From NCBI GenBank assembly GCA_964354255.1, contig CAYGYX010000004.1:1-64000 (forward strand): a stretch of 64,000 nucleotides of DNA, in the 5' to 3' direction. The stretch is from VGBK01 sp964354255. GTDB taxonomy: Bacteria > Actinomycetota > Acidimicrobiia > Spongiisociales > UBA11373. The translations under genes and the position numbers were made by a program. Below are positions 10,062-18,550 of the stretch, one piece after another (position 1 is the first letter of the stretch; each line of letters opens with the position of its first letter). Under the pieces are notes generated by a model. The model saw only the letters and a program-made list of their open reading frames with translations, searched no databases and was not told the origin of the DNA.

Positions 10062-12689
10062 CTAGCCCTTGGCCTCGGCCAGGGTGGGCCCGCTCCCCAG
10101 GTCGACCCGCAGCGGCACCTGGAGCTCCACCACGCCCTCCATGGCCTCTCTGACGAGATGGGCCACCTCGTCCGCTTCCTCGAGAGGCGCCTCGATCACC
10201 AGCTCGTCGTGCACCTGGAGGAGCATGGCGGCGGCGAGCCGGCGGCTCTCCAACTCCCCATCGAGCACCACCATGGCCTTCTTGATGATGTCGGCGGCCG
10301 AGCCCTGGATGGGGGCGTTGAGCGCCATGCGCTCCGCGGTCTGGCGCACCCGGAAGTTGTCGGCGGCGAGCTCCGGCAGGTAGCGGCGCCGCCCCAGGAT
10401 GGTGGTGGTGAAGCCGTCCGCCCGGGCGCGGGCCACCATGCCTTGCATGAAAGCGGCGACGTCGGGGAACTGGGCGAAGTAGGCGTCCATGTGCTCCTTC
10501 GCCTCCTCGGTGGGGATCTCCAGCCGCTGGCCCAGGCCGTAGGCCTCCATCCCGTACAGGAGCCCGAAGTTGATCATCTTGGCCCGCCGCCGCAGCTCGT
10601 GGGTCACCTTCTCCGGGGCCAGGCCGAACACCCGGGCCGCGGTGGCGGCGTGGATGTCCGCCCCTGAGGCGAATGCCTCCAACAGCCCAGGGTCGCCGCT
10701 GAGGTGGGCGAGGATGCGCAGCTCGATCTGGCTGTAGTCGGCGACCACGAAGGTGTGGCCGGGGGCGGCGACGAAAGCCCGCCGGATGGTGCGCCCTTCC
10801 TCGGTGCGCACCGGGATGTTCTGCATATTGGGCTGCTCCGAGGATATGCGACCGGTGGCCGCCCCGGTCTGGTTGAAGATGCAGTGGATGCGCCCGTCCT
10901 CGGCGATCAGGGGCAGCAGGCCGTCGACATAGGTGGAGCGCAGCTTCTCCAGCTCGCGATAGGCGAGCAGGTGGCCGATCACCGGGTGCTCGTCGACCAT
11001 CTTCTGGAGCACCGAGGCGTCGGTCGACGGGGCGCCCTTGGGGGTCTTCTTCAGCACCGGCAGGCGCAGCCGGTCGAAGAGGACCTCGCGCAGCTGCTGG
11101 GTGGAGTTGATGTTGAACGGCTCTCCGGCCGCTTCGTGCACCCGCCGTTCCAGCGTGGCTAGACGGTCGCGCAGGTGCTCCCCCAGCTCGCTCAGGTAGG
11201 CCCGGTCCACCAGGATCCCTGCCTCCTCCATGCGGGCCAGCACCCGCACCAGGGGCAGCTCCACCTGCCGGTACAGGTCGAGCCCGCCCTGCGCCTCCAG
11301 CCGGGCGGTGAGTGGCTCCACCAGCCGGTCTACCGCCAGCGCCCGCCGGCCGGCCCGCTCCAGGTCGGGCCCGCCGGCCGCGAACACGAAGGCCGCCTGC
11401 GCCCCCTCCGCGGCCGTGGCCTCGGTCTCCGGCTCGATTTCCAGGCCGAGCACTTGGGCGGCCAGCGCGCTCAGGTCCGGCGCCCCCTCGGCCGGGTTGA
11501 GCAGGTAGCCCGCCAGGGCAGTGTCGAAGGTGAGGCCGACCAAGTCGCCGCCGGCCTCCAAGAGCGCCCTGGCCAGCGGCTTGGCGCCGTGCAGGGCCTT
11601 CGGCACCTGCGGGTCGACCAGGGCCGTCCCCAGGGGTCCGAGCCGGTCGGCCGGGATGAACGACGCCCGGTCATCCGGCCCGGCGATCATCACCCCCAAC
11701 AGGTCGCTCCCCTCCCACACCGGCTCGAGGGCCAGGATCCTTCCCGCCGCCACCAGTTCCCCCGGATCTGGGGCGGCGACCACCTCCACGTCGAGCACCC
11801 CCTGGGCCGGGGCGGCTCCCGCCCCACCGACCTCCTGTAGGCGCTGCCAGAGCGAGCGGAAGGCCAGTCCATCGAACACCTGCCGCACCCGGGCCGGGTC
11901 CCACGGCTGCAGCCGGAGCTCGTCCGGATCGGCCTCGAGCGGCACGTCCTCCACCAGATGGGTGAGGCGCCGGTTCAGGAACACCTGCTCGCGGGCGGCC
12001 GCCAGGCTCTCCCGCAGCCGGGGCGGCTGGTCCTCCAGATGGTGGTAGATCCCCTCGAGCCCCCCGTAGGCGGCCACCAGGCGGGTGGCCGTCTTCTCCC
12101 CTACTCCCGGCACCCCCGGCAGGTTGTCCGAGGTGTCGCCGCGCAGGGCGGCGTAGTCGGGGTATTGGGCCGGGGTCACGCCGTAGCGCTCCTCCACCCA
12201 GGCGGCATCGGCCAGCACCGTGTCGCTGATGCCCCGGCGGGTGTAGACGACCTTGATGGGCCCGCCCACCAGCTGAAAGGCGTCGCGGTCGCCGGTGACC
12301 ACCAGCACCTCCCAGCCGGCTTCGGCCGCCCGCCGGGCAATGGTCGCGATGACGTCGTCGGCCTCGACGCCGGGGACGCGGAACTGCCGGATGCCCAGCG
12401 CGTCGGCCACCTCGTCGATCAGGGGCAGCTGGCTGCGGAACAGGTCGGGGGCCGCCTTCCGAGTGGCCTTGTAGTCGGCATAGGCCTCGTCGCGAAAGGT
12501 GGCCTCCGGGGTATCCCAGGCCACCGCCATGGCGTCGGGGTGCTCGTCGCCGAGCAGCTTGATCACCATCGAGGTGAACCCGAAGACCGCGTTGGTGGGC
12601 CGTCCATCCGGCGTGGCCAGGTCGGGGGGCAGGGCATAGAAGGCCCGGAAGGCGAGGCTGTGCCCGTCGAGGAGGGCGAGGCGGGACAT
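10062..12689 (-). CDS. polA: DNA polymerase I
   Basis: 875 aa. The N-terminal 5'-3' exonuclease (about residues 1-290) begins MSRLALLDGHSLAFRAFYAL and has the GVPGVGEKTA helix-hairpin-helix. The middle 3'-5' exonuclease-like domain (about 305-470) lacks the catalytic DxE/DxxxD residues (LALEPV at the first site), so proofreading is predicted absent, as in Taq and many actinobacterial enzymes. The polymerase domain retains motif A (VVADYSQIELRILAHLSGD), motif B (RRAKMINFGLLYG) and motif C (LQVHDELVIEAP). It fills gaps after excision repair and primer removal. Leaderless-type start: TAACAT then 6 nt then ATG. Confidence 0.98.
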   Translation of the reverse strand: MSRLALLDGHSLAFRAFYALPPDLATPDGRPTNAVFGFTSMVIKLLGDEHPDAMAVAWDTPEATFRDEAYADYKATRKAAPDLFRSQLPLIDEVADALGIRQFRVPGVEADDVIATIARRAAEAGWEVLVVTGDRDAFQLVGGPIKVVYTRRGISDTVLADAAWVEERYGVTPAQYPDYAALRGDTSDNLPGVPGVGEKTATRLVAAYGGLEGIYHHLEDQPPRLRESLAAAREQVFLNRRLTHLVEDVPLEADPDELRLQPWDPARVRQVFDGLAFRSLWQRLQEVGGAGAAPAQGVLDVEVVAAPDPGELVAAGRILALEPVWEGSDLLGVMIAGPDDRASFIPADRLGPLGTALVDPQVPKALHGAKPLARALLEAGGDLVGLTFDTALAGYLLNPAEGAPDLSALAAQVLGLEIEPETEATAAEGAQAAFVFAAGGPDLERAGRRALAVDRLVEPLTARLEAQGGLDLYRQVELPLVRVLARMEEAGILVDRAYLSELGEHLRDRLATLERRVHEAAGEPFNINSTQQLREVLFDRLRLPVLKKTPKGAPSTDASVLQKMVDEHPVIGHLLAYRELEKLRSTYVDGLLPLIAEDGRIHCIFNQTGAATGRISSEQPNMQNIPVRTEEGRTIRRAFVAAPGHTFVVADYSQIELRILAHLSGDPGLLEAFASGADIHAATAARVFGLAPEKVTHELRRRAKMINFGLLYGMEAYGLGQRLEIPTEEAKEHMDAYFAQFPDVAAFMQGMVARARADGFTTTILGRRRYLPELAADNFRVRQTAERMALNAPIQGSAADIIKKAMVVLDGELESRRLAAAMLLQVHDELVIEAPLEEADEVAHLVREAMEGVVELQVPLRVDLGSGPTLAEAKG

Positions 12690-12695
12690 GGCTCG

Positions 12696-12701
12696 ATGTT
12701 A
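12696..12701 (-). promoter_or_regulatory. TAACAT -10 element of leaderless polA
   Basis: TANNNT hexamer with a 6-nt gap to the polA ATG and no Shine-Dalgarno sequence. Confidence 0.55.
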
Positions 12702-12712
12702 GGGCAGGGGCC

Positions 12713-12988
12713 CTAACCGAGCCGGGCGAGCAGGCGGTCGCGCTTTGCCTCGAGCCGTCCCCGCCGCCTCTGCAGGTCGGCCACCAGCTGCCCGAACCGA
12801 GCCACATCGGCGGCCGTGTCGCGCGCCTCCTCCCGGTCGATGGGCGATTCGCTCACCGCCGCGTCCCGCCGGGCGTCGTCGTCCAGGTGGCGGTGCACCT
12901 CCAGCTCGGCCGCCGCCTGGTGCTCCTCGGCGGCCAGGCGGGCGATCCGCTCGTTCAGGCGGAAGAGGCGCTGGTGCAGGCGGTTCAT
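12713..12988 (-). CDS. small coiled-coil protein, unknown function
   Basis: 91 aa, almost entirely charged and helical. Leu/Arg/Glu heptad-like stretches occur at residues 1-30 (RLHQRLFRLNERIARLAAEE) and 60-90 (QLVADLQRRRGRLEAKRDRL), separated by an acidic linker. This predicts an antiparallel or dimeric coiled coil. The ATG at 12988 follows GGGAG. It lies between polA and a divergent tRNA-Leu. I recognise no family. Confidence 0.7.
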   Translation of the reverse strand: MNRLHQRLFRLNERIARLAAEEHQAAAELEVHRHLDDDARRDAAVSESPIDREEARDTAADVARFGQLVADLQRRRGRLEAKRDRLLARLG

Positions 12989-13029
12989 GGGAGGCTCCCG
13001 GGTGGGCGAGCGCCCTACGATGGGGGCGC

Positions 13030-13112
13030 GCCGGGATGGCGGAATGGTAGACGCAGCGGACTCAAAATCCGCCGAGGGCAACCTCGTGGGGGTTCGACTC
13101 CCCCTCCCGGTA
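13030..13112 (+). tRNA. tRNA-Leu (anticodon CAA)
   Basis: 83-nt class II tRNA. The acceptor stem GCCGGGA pairs with TCCCGGT (first pair G-U), with discriminator A at 13112. The anticodon stem-loop is GCGGA-CTCAAAA-TCCGC, giving CAA for UUG codons. There is a long variable arm (GAGGGCAACCTC region) and a perfect T-arm GGGGG-TTCGACT-CCCCC. The 3' CCA is not encoded. It reads UUG, a rare leucine codon in this GC-rich genome. Confidence 0.96.
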
Positions 13113-13119
13113 CGGCGCC

Positions 13120-14829
13120 TCAGCCCTCGAAACCGTTGGTGATCGGCAGGCGCCGATCCCGTCCCAGCGCCTTGGGGGTGATCTTCACCCCCGGGGCCGA
13201 CTGGCGGCGCTTGTACTCGTTGCGGTCCACCAGGCGGGCCACCCGCTCGACCACCGCCCGGTCGAAGCCCAGCTTGACGATGTCGTCGAGCGCCAGGTCC
13301 TTTTCCACGTACGCCTCGAGGATGGGATCGAGCACCGCGTAGGGCGGCAGGCTGTCGGTGTCGAGCTGCCCGGGGCGCAGCTCCGCGGAGGGCGGCTTGG
13401 CGATCGTCGCCGCCGGGATCACCTCGCCGTTCCGGTTGCGCCACCCGGCCAGCTCGTAGACCAGCGTCTTGGACACGTCCTTGAGGACGGCGTAGCCGCC
13501 CACCATGTCGCCGTACAGGGTGGAGTAGCCGACCGACATCTCCGACTTGTTGCCGGTGGCCAGCACCAGGCCCCCGTGCTTGTTGGAGAGGGCCATCAGG
13601 ATGGTGCCGCGAGCGCGCGCTTGCAGATTCTCCTCGGCCACCCCCGGCCCCGTGCCGGCGAAGGCTTCCGCCAGGGTCTCCAGGAAGCCGCGGAACGGGG
13701 GCTCGATGGAGATCTCGGAGAAGCGGATGCCCAGGTTCTCGGCCAGTGCCCGGGCGTCGGCCACCGACCCTTCCGAGGAGTACCGGCTGGGCATGGCCAC
13801 CCCCCACACCATCTCCGGCCCCAGGGCGTCGGCGGCGATGGCGGCGACCAGAGCCGAGTCGATCCCCCCGGAGAGGCCGAGCACCACCCTCGCGAAGCCG
13901 ATCTTGCGGAAGTAATCGCCCAGGCCCAGGCAGAGCGCCCGGTAGACCTCCTCGACCGCCCCCGATGGCTCGCGCAGGTCGGGGAGGGCTGCCGGCTCGC
14001 CCTCCAGCAGGGTGCCTCGGCTGACCACGGTGGCCTGCACGTCGCTCCGTCCCGCCTCGGAGAGAGGCACGTCCACCCAGAACAGGTCCTCCTCAAACTG
14101 GGGGGAGCGGTAGAGCACCTCGCCGGCGGCGTCGATGACCAGGCTTCCGCCGTCGAAGACCAGTTCGTCCTGGCCACCCACCAGGTTGACGTAGACCAGT
14201 GGCATCCCGAAGGCCCGGGCCCGGTCGCGCAGCATCTCCTCGCGCTCGGCGTCCTTGTGGCGGTGGTAGGGCGAGCCGTTGATGTTGAGCAGGATGTCCG
14301 CCCCGGCCGTCGCCTGCCGGGCCGGGGGCCCGTCGGCCACCCAGATGTCCTCACAGATCGACACCCCGGCGACCACTCCGTTGATGTCCCACAGCGCCGC
14401 CGGCGCCGCCCCTGGGAAGAAGTAGCGGTCCTCGTCGAACACCCCGTAGTTGGGGAGCAGCACCTTGTGGTAGATGCCTCGCAGCCGCCCCCCGGCCAGC
14501 AGCCCAGCGGCGTTGTGCAGGCGCCCCGGGCCGCCATCGTCCCGCTTGGGCGCCCCCTGGGTGCGGTCGACGAAGCCCACCACCGTGGTCGTCTGCCCCG
14601 CCTTGGAGGCCAGGCGGTAGACCGCTTGCACGTTGGCTTCGATGAAGCGGCGGCGCAGCAGCAGGTCCTCGGGCGGGTACCCGGTGACGGCCAGCTCGGG
14701 GAGGAGCAGCACGTCGGCCTGCAACTCCTCGGCCCAGGCCATGGCGGCCAGGATGCGCTCGACGTTGCCGTCGAGGTCCCCCACGGTGAGGTTGATCTGA
14801 GCCCCGGCGACGCGGATGAAGTCGGTCAT
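13120..14829 (-). CDS. nadE: glutamine-dependent NAD+ synthetase
   Basis: 569 aa. Makes NAD+ from deamido-NAD+, ATP and glutamine. The N-terminal nitrilase-type glutaminase domain (about 1-270) has the catalytic Glu in LPELAVTGYPPEDLL, the Lys in HKVLLPNYGVFDE and the Cys in SICEDIW. The C-terminal synthetase domain has the PP-loop LGLSGGIDSALVAAI at about 310 and TGNKSEMSVGYSTLYGD. The ATG at 14829 follows TACCCT by 7 nt; the 14 extra upstream codons are probably not translated. It ends 8 nt from tRNA-Leu on the opposite strand. Confidence 0.97.
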   Translation of the reverse strand: MTDFIRVAGAQINLTVGDLDGNVERILAAMAWAEELQADVLLLPELAVTGYPPEDLLLRRRFIEANVQAVYRLASKAGQTTTVVGFVDRTQGAPKRDDGGPGRLHNAAGLLAGGRLRGIYHKVLLPNYGVFDEDRYFFPGAAPAALWDINGVVAGVSICEDIWVADGPPARQATAGADILLNINGSPYHRHKDAEREEMLRDRARAFGMPLVYVNLVGGQDELVFDGGSLVIDAAGEVLYRSPQFEEDLFWVDVPLSEAGRSDVQATVVSRGTLLEGEPAALPDLREPSGAVEEVYRALCLGLGDYFRKIGFARVVLGLSGGIDSALVAAIAADALGPEMVWGVAMPSRYSSEGSVADARALAENLGIRFSEISIEPPFRGFLETLAEAFAGTGPGVAEENLQARARGTILMALSNKHGGLVLATGNKSEMSVGYSTLYGDMVGGYAVLKDVSKTLVYELAGWRNRNGEVIPAATIAKPPSAELRPGQLDTDSLPPYAVLDPILEAYVEKDLALDDIVKLGFDRAVVERVARLVDRNEYKRRQSAPGVKITPKALGRDRRLPITNGFEG

Positions 14830-14836
14830 GGCCGAG

Positions 14837-14842
14837 AGGGTA
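14837..14842 (-). promoter_or_regulatory. TACCCT -10 element of leaderless nadE
   Basis: TANNNT hexamer with a 7-nt gap to the nadE ATG at 14829. Confidence 0.5.
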
Positions 14843-14925
14843 GACCCCCGGGCGGCGAGCAGGGCCGGCACACCACCGCCCCCATTTCGGCCCCCGCCCC
14901 GCGTACCGTAAGGAGTGGGCGGGGG

Positions 14926-16320
14926 CTACTTGCCCGGCGACACCAGCGGCAGCGTCACCGAGACCGTGGTCCCCCGAGCCGGCTCACTGCTCACTCCCGC
15001 CGTGCCCCCCATGGCCTCGGCGAGCTCCTTGACGATGGCCAGGCCCAGGCCGGAACCCTCGGAACGGGCCGGGCGGTAGCGCTGGGCCACGTAGAGGCGC
15101 TCGAAGATGTGCGGCACATCGGCGGCCTCGATCCCGGGGCCGGTGTCGGAGACCGAGATCCGTGCCCCCGGTCCCTCGGCGCGCAGTGCCAGGCGCACCG
15201 TCCCTCCTTGCGGCGTGTAGCGGAGGGCGTTCTCCACCAGGTTGCCCACCACCTGGTCGATGCGGTCGGGGTCGACCATCGCCGGCGGGACCTCGCCCAG
15301 GTCCGTCTCCAGGCGGACCCCGGCCGCGTCGGCCCGGCCCCGGTAGGCCTCCACGCTCCCTCCCAGGTGACGGGCCAGGTCGACCTGCTCCGGCCTCAGC
15401 ATGAACTCGCCGGCCTCGAGGCGGGAGAGGAGCATCAGGTCCTCCAGGAGACGGCTGAGGCGCCCCGACTCGCGGTGGATGACGCCGCTCACCCTGGCCA
15501 GGTCGCCTCCGGCCACCTTCCCCTCCTCCAGCGCCTCGGCGTAGCCGGAGATGGTGGTGAGCGGAGTGCGCAGGTCGTGGCCCACGGCCGCCAGAAACCC
15601 CCGCTCCCGGCGTCGCGCCTCCTCCAGTTGGCCGGCCATCTCGTTGAAAGCCACTCCCACCTGGGCGATCTCATCGGCACCCTGCACCTCGACCCGGGCA
15701 CCCAGGTCGCCCTCCGCGATGCGCCGGGAGGCCGAGCCCAGGCCTTCCAGCCGCCGTCCCAGGAAGCGGGAGAGCCAGCCGGCGAGCAGGGCCGCCAGCA
15801 GTACCCCCAGCGCCAGGGCCCAGAGCAGCCGGACGACCACCGGCGGCCAGGGCACCAGCTCCAGGTCGGTGCCGATGACCACCACCACCGTCCCCAGGTT
15901 GCCCACCGGCACCGGCAGGGCGAAGGCGGCGACCGCCTCGCCGTTCACCTCCGCCTCGAACTGCACCCGTCTGGTCAGCGCGGCGGCTCCTCCCGGAATA
16001 TCTTCGGCGACCGGGGCACCCTCCCCGACCACGGTCACGCCACCCGCCGGGCCGACGAAGACCGCCTCGACGTAGTCGTGCCCACCCACCGCCGCCACCA
16101 CGGCCAGGATGCTCCCCAGGTTGCGCAGCGGGGCCTGGCCCGAGCCTCGCTCCCGCACCCCCGCTTCGATCAGCCGGGCGGTGGCCTCGGCCTGGCGGGT
16201 GAACTCGCTGCGCGCCGATTCCTCGACCGAGCGGTTGATGAGCAACGCCGCCGCCAGGCCGCCGACGGCGAGGGTGACCACCGCCACCGTCACCAGCGCC
16301 CAGAAGACACGCCGGCGCAT
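14926..16320 (-). CDS. two-component sensor histidine kinase
   Basis: 464 aa inner-membrane kinase. Transmembrane helix 1 is at about 6-28. An extracytoplasmic sensor of about 130 residues follows, then transmembrane helix 2 (LLWALALGVLLAALLAGWL, about 165-185) and HAMP. HisKA has GHDLRTPLTTISGYAEAL, with the phospho-acceptor His at about 246, and HATPase_c has NALRYTP, DTGPGI and GSGLGLAIVKELAEAMGG. The ATG lies just after the response-regulator stop, so both are made from one mRNA. The long frame to 16590 is only overlap with the regulator. The signal is unknown. Confidence 0.96.
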   Translation of the reverse strand: MRRRVFWALVTVAVVTLAVGGLAAALLINRSVEESARSEFTRQAEATARLIEAGVRERGSGQAPLRNLGSILAVVAAVGGHDYVEAVFVGPAGGVTVVGEGAPVAEDIPGGAAALTRRVQFEAEVNGEAVAAFALPVPVGNLGTVVVVIGTDLELVPWPPVVVRLLWALALGVLLAALLAGWLSRFLGRRLEGLGSASRRIAEGDLGARVEVQGADEIAQVGVAFNEMAGQLEEARRRERGFLAAVGHDLRTPLTTISGYAEALEEGKVAGGDLARVSGVIHRESGRLSRLLEDLMLLSRLEAGEFMLRPEQVDLARHLGGSVEAYRGRADAAGVRLETDLGEVPPAMVDPDRIDQVVGNLVENALRYTPQGGTVRLALRAEGPGARISVSDTGPGIEAADVPHIFERLYVAQRYRPARSEGSGLGLAIVKELAEAMGGTAGVSSEPARGTTVSVTLPLVSPGK

Positions 16321-16322
16321 CG

Positions 16323-16997
16323 CTACTCGCCCATCCGGTAGCCGACCCCCCAGGCCGTCTCGATCGGGATGCCCTCCAGCTTCTTGCGCAGCTGGCGCAC
16401 GTGCACGTCCACCGTGCGGGTCTCCCCGAAGTAGTCGTAGCCCCAGACCGCCTCGAGGATCTGCGCCCGGGTGAGGACCAGGCCCCGGTTCTCCGCCAGG
16501 TACCAGAGCAGGTCGAACTCGCGGGCGGTAGGCCGCACCACCTCCCCCGACGGAGTAGTCACCTGCCGCCGCCCTCCGTCTATCGCCCACTCCCCGATCT
16601 CGATGACGGCCGGGGCCCGCGGCGCCTCCTCCGAGCGCCGCAGGACTGCCCGCACGCGAGCCACCAGCTCCCGGGGGGAGAAGGGCTTGGTCACGTAGTC
16701 GTCGGCCCCCATCTCCAGGCCGACGATCTTGTCGACCTCGGTGTCGCGGGCGGTGAGCATGATGATGGGGACGTCACTGGTGGCGCGGATCCGGCGGCAT
16801 ACCTCGATGCCGTCCATGCCGGGCAGGCCGAGGTCGAGGAGCACGGCCCGCGGGGTGCGATCCCGCACGGCGTTGAGCCCGGCGGGCCCGTCGGCGGCGT
16901 GCACCAGCCGGAAGCCCTCCTGCTCGAAGTACATGCGGACCAGGTCGGCGATGGCCTCCTCGTCCTCGATCAGGACCACTGTCCCCCGGCTGTACAC
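16323..16997 (-). CDS. OmpR-family response regulator
   Basis: 224 aa. Receiver domain at 6-118 with the acidic pocket EDEE, the phospho-acceptor D55 in LLDLGLPGMDG, and T/K positions MLTARD and VTKPFSP. The winged-helix DNA-binding domain at about 130-222 has RPTAREFDLLWYLAENRG and VDVHVRQLRKKLEG. The GTG start is preceded by GAGGAGGCGCC. It is the partner of the kinase 3 nt downstream and is preceded by a candidate 36-codon leader ORF. Confidence 0.97.
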   Translation of the reverse strand: MYSRGTVVLIEDEEAIADLVRMYFEQEGFRLVHAADGPAGLNAVRDRTPRAVLLDLGLPGMDGIEVCRRIRATSDVPIIMLTARDTEVDKIVGLEMGADDYVTKPFSPRELVARVRAVLRRSEEAPRAPAVIEIGEWAIDGGRRQVTTPSGEVVRPTAREFDLLWYLAENRGLVLTRAQILEAVWGYDYFGETRTVDVHVRQLRKKLEGIPIETAWGVGYRMGE

Positions 16998-17006
16998 GGC
17001 GCCTCC

Positions 17007-17117
17007 TCAATCACATCCTGGGCCCGGCAGGTTCGGCAGATGTAAGGGCACCATGAAGGTTCCCCGCGCCTCGGGCGCCGGCCGTAGGGACTCCGCGAGG
17101 GGCGAGAACACCCGCAT
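17007..17117 (-). CDS. candidate 36-aa leader ORF upstream of the two-component operon
   Basis: An ATG at 17117 sits exactly 6 nt after TACCCT, the same leaderless layout as uvrB, polA and thyX in this window. The frame runs 36 codons and its TGA at 17007 abuts the GAGGAGG ribosome-binding site of the response regulator, whose GTG is 10 nt further on. The peptide begins MRVFSPLAESLRP and is rich in Pro, Leu, Arg and Gly. It could be a regulatory leader peptide or a translational coupler. The short length means chance cannot be excluded. Confidence 0.45.
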   Translation of the reverse strand: MRVFSPLAESLRPAPEARGTFMVPLHLPNLPGPGCD

Positions 17118-17123
17118 GAGGCC

Positions 17124-17129
17124 AGGGTA
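17124..17129 (-). promoter_or_regulatory. TACCCT -10 element before the two-component operon leader ORF
   Basis: TANNNT hexamer, 6-nt gap, then ATG of the 36-codon ORF. This is the best promoter candidate for the regulator-kinase operon. Confidence 0.5.
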
Positions 17130-17232
17130 GATGCCCCGCGCCCGCCCACGCCCCCGAGGTGCCCGCCGGAGCCCAGCAGCGGCACTGCCGGGACCGCGGC
17201 CCGGCCACCGGCCGTGAGGCTCGGTTGGCCGG

Positions 17233-17238
17233 TAACCT
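17233..17238 (+). promoter_or_regulatory. TAACCT -10 element of leaderless MFS gene
   Basis: TAACCT with a 7-nt gap to GTG 17246. No Shine-Dalgarno sequence precedes either this GTG or the ATG at 17267. Confidence 0.55.
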
Positions 17239-17245
17239 CCCGCCG

Positions 17246-18526
17246 GTGCCCTCCCGTGGCTCGTCCATGCGCCCGGTAGTTCGCCTGCTCAAGCCGCTGG
17301 CGCCCTCCGTCCCGCTCACCAGACGGGAGATCGGGATCCTCGCCCTGCTGGGGGCCGCCGCTTTCTCCCAGGGATGGGCCTCCAACGTGTTCACCCACAC
17401 CCTGGCCTACACCCGGGTCACCTTCCGCCTCAGCGACCAGGGGATCGCCGACGTCGAGGCGGTGGTGCGGGCCACTGCCCTGCTCGCCCTGGCCCTCTCG
17501 TGGTGGGCCGATCGTCACGGCCGGCGCGGCCCGCTGCTCCTCGCCTTCCTGCTGATCCCCGCCGCCAACCTGGCCACCGCCTTCGTCCCCTCGCTGGCCG
17601 GTTTCGCCGCGCTACAGGGCATCGCCCGCATCGGCACCATCGCCCTCGGGGCCCTGGGCCTGGTCATGGTCGCCGAAGAGGTCAACCCGGCGGTGCGTGG
17701 CTATGCCTCGGCGACCTTCGCCCTCGGCCTGAGCATGGGGACCGGCTTCGGGCTCCTGATCACCCCGATCGCCCAGGCCGGCGCCGAGTCCTGGCGGATC
17801 CTCTTCGGGATCTCCTCCGTGCCCCTCCTCCTCCTGCCCCTGCTGGCCCTGCGGCTACGCGAGTCGCGGGCCTTCCGGCCGGGGACCAGGGCTCCTCTGA
17901 CCCTTGCCCTCCAGGGAGGCCTGGCCCGCTACTTCTGGCCGATGGCGGGGGTCTCCTTCGCCGTCGCGGCCTTCACCGGCCCGGGAGCCGGCTTCCTCAA
18001 CCCCCGCCTGGTCAACGACCTGGGTTGGGGCCAGGGCTCGGCCTCCCTCCTCCTCGTGCTGGCCAGCACCCCGGCAGTGCTGCTCGGCCTGCTCGGCGGA
18101 GGTCGCGCCGCCGACGTCGTCGGCCGCCGGGTCACGGAACTGGCAGCCGCGGTGCTGGGGGTCTCGGGGGGCATCGCCGCCTACTTCTCGGAGGAAGGCT
18201 GGGTGATAGGCCTCGGCGTCTTCCTCTCCATCCTGGGCGCCTCGGCCTTCGCCCCCGCCTTCACCGCGCAGCGGGCCGAGTTGTTCCCCACCGAGGCCCG
18301 GGCCACCGCCGGGGCCTGGCTGGTCAATGCCGGCATCCTCGGGGGCCTGGGAGGGTTCCTCGCCGGGCGCTTCGCCATCGGCGCCTGGGGCGTCCCGGTC
18401 ACCATCGCCGGCCTCGGCCTGTTGCTGCTGGCCTCTACTTCGCTGCTCGTTCTGCTGCCGGAGACGAAGGGTTTGGACGTCGTCGGGCCGGCGGGGGCCG
18501 CCGAATCACCCCACGTCGGGCCGTGA
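17246..18526 (+). CDS. major facilitator superfamily transporter
   Basis: 426 aa from GTG 17246 (ATG 17267 is the alternative). About 12 hydrophobic segments. The MFS loop 2-3 signature is seen as ADRHGRRGPLL at about residue 90, and the related loop 8-9 motif GGRAADVVGRR near residue 290. The ends LPETKGLDVVG resemble the sugar-porter-like PETKG motif. The substrate is not predictable. Divergent from the two-component operon, which might regulate it (inference from position). Ends 24 nt before the convergent nth. Confidence 0.9.
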   Translation: MPSRGSSMRPVVRLLKPLAPSVPLTRREIGILALLGAAAFSQGWASNVFTHTLAYTRVTFRLSDQGIADVEAVVRATALLALALSWWADRHGRRGPLLLAFLLIPAANLATAFVPSLAGFAALQGIARIGTIALGALGLVMVAEEVNPAVRGYASATFALGLSMGTGFGLLITPIAQAGAESWRILFGISSVPLLLLPLLALRLRESRAFRPGTRAPLTLALQGGLARYFWPMAGVSFAVAAFTGPGAGFLNPRLVNDLGWGQGSASLLLVLASTPAVLLGLLGGGRAADVVGRRVTELAAAVLGVSGGIAAYFSEEGWVIGLGVFLSILGASAFAPAFTAQRAELFPTEARATAGAWLVNAGILGGLGGFLAGRFAIGAWGVPVTIAGLGLLLLASTSLLVLLPETKGLDVVGPAGAAESPHVGP

Positions 18527-18550
18527 CCTCTCGCCGGCGATATCAGAGCC

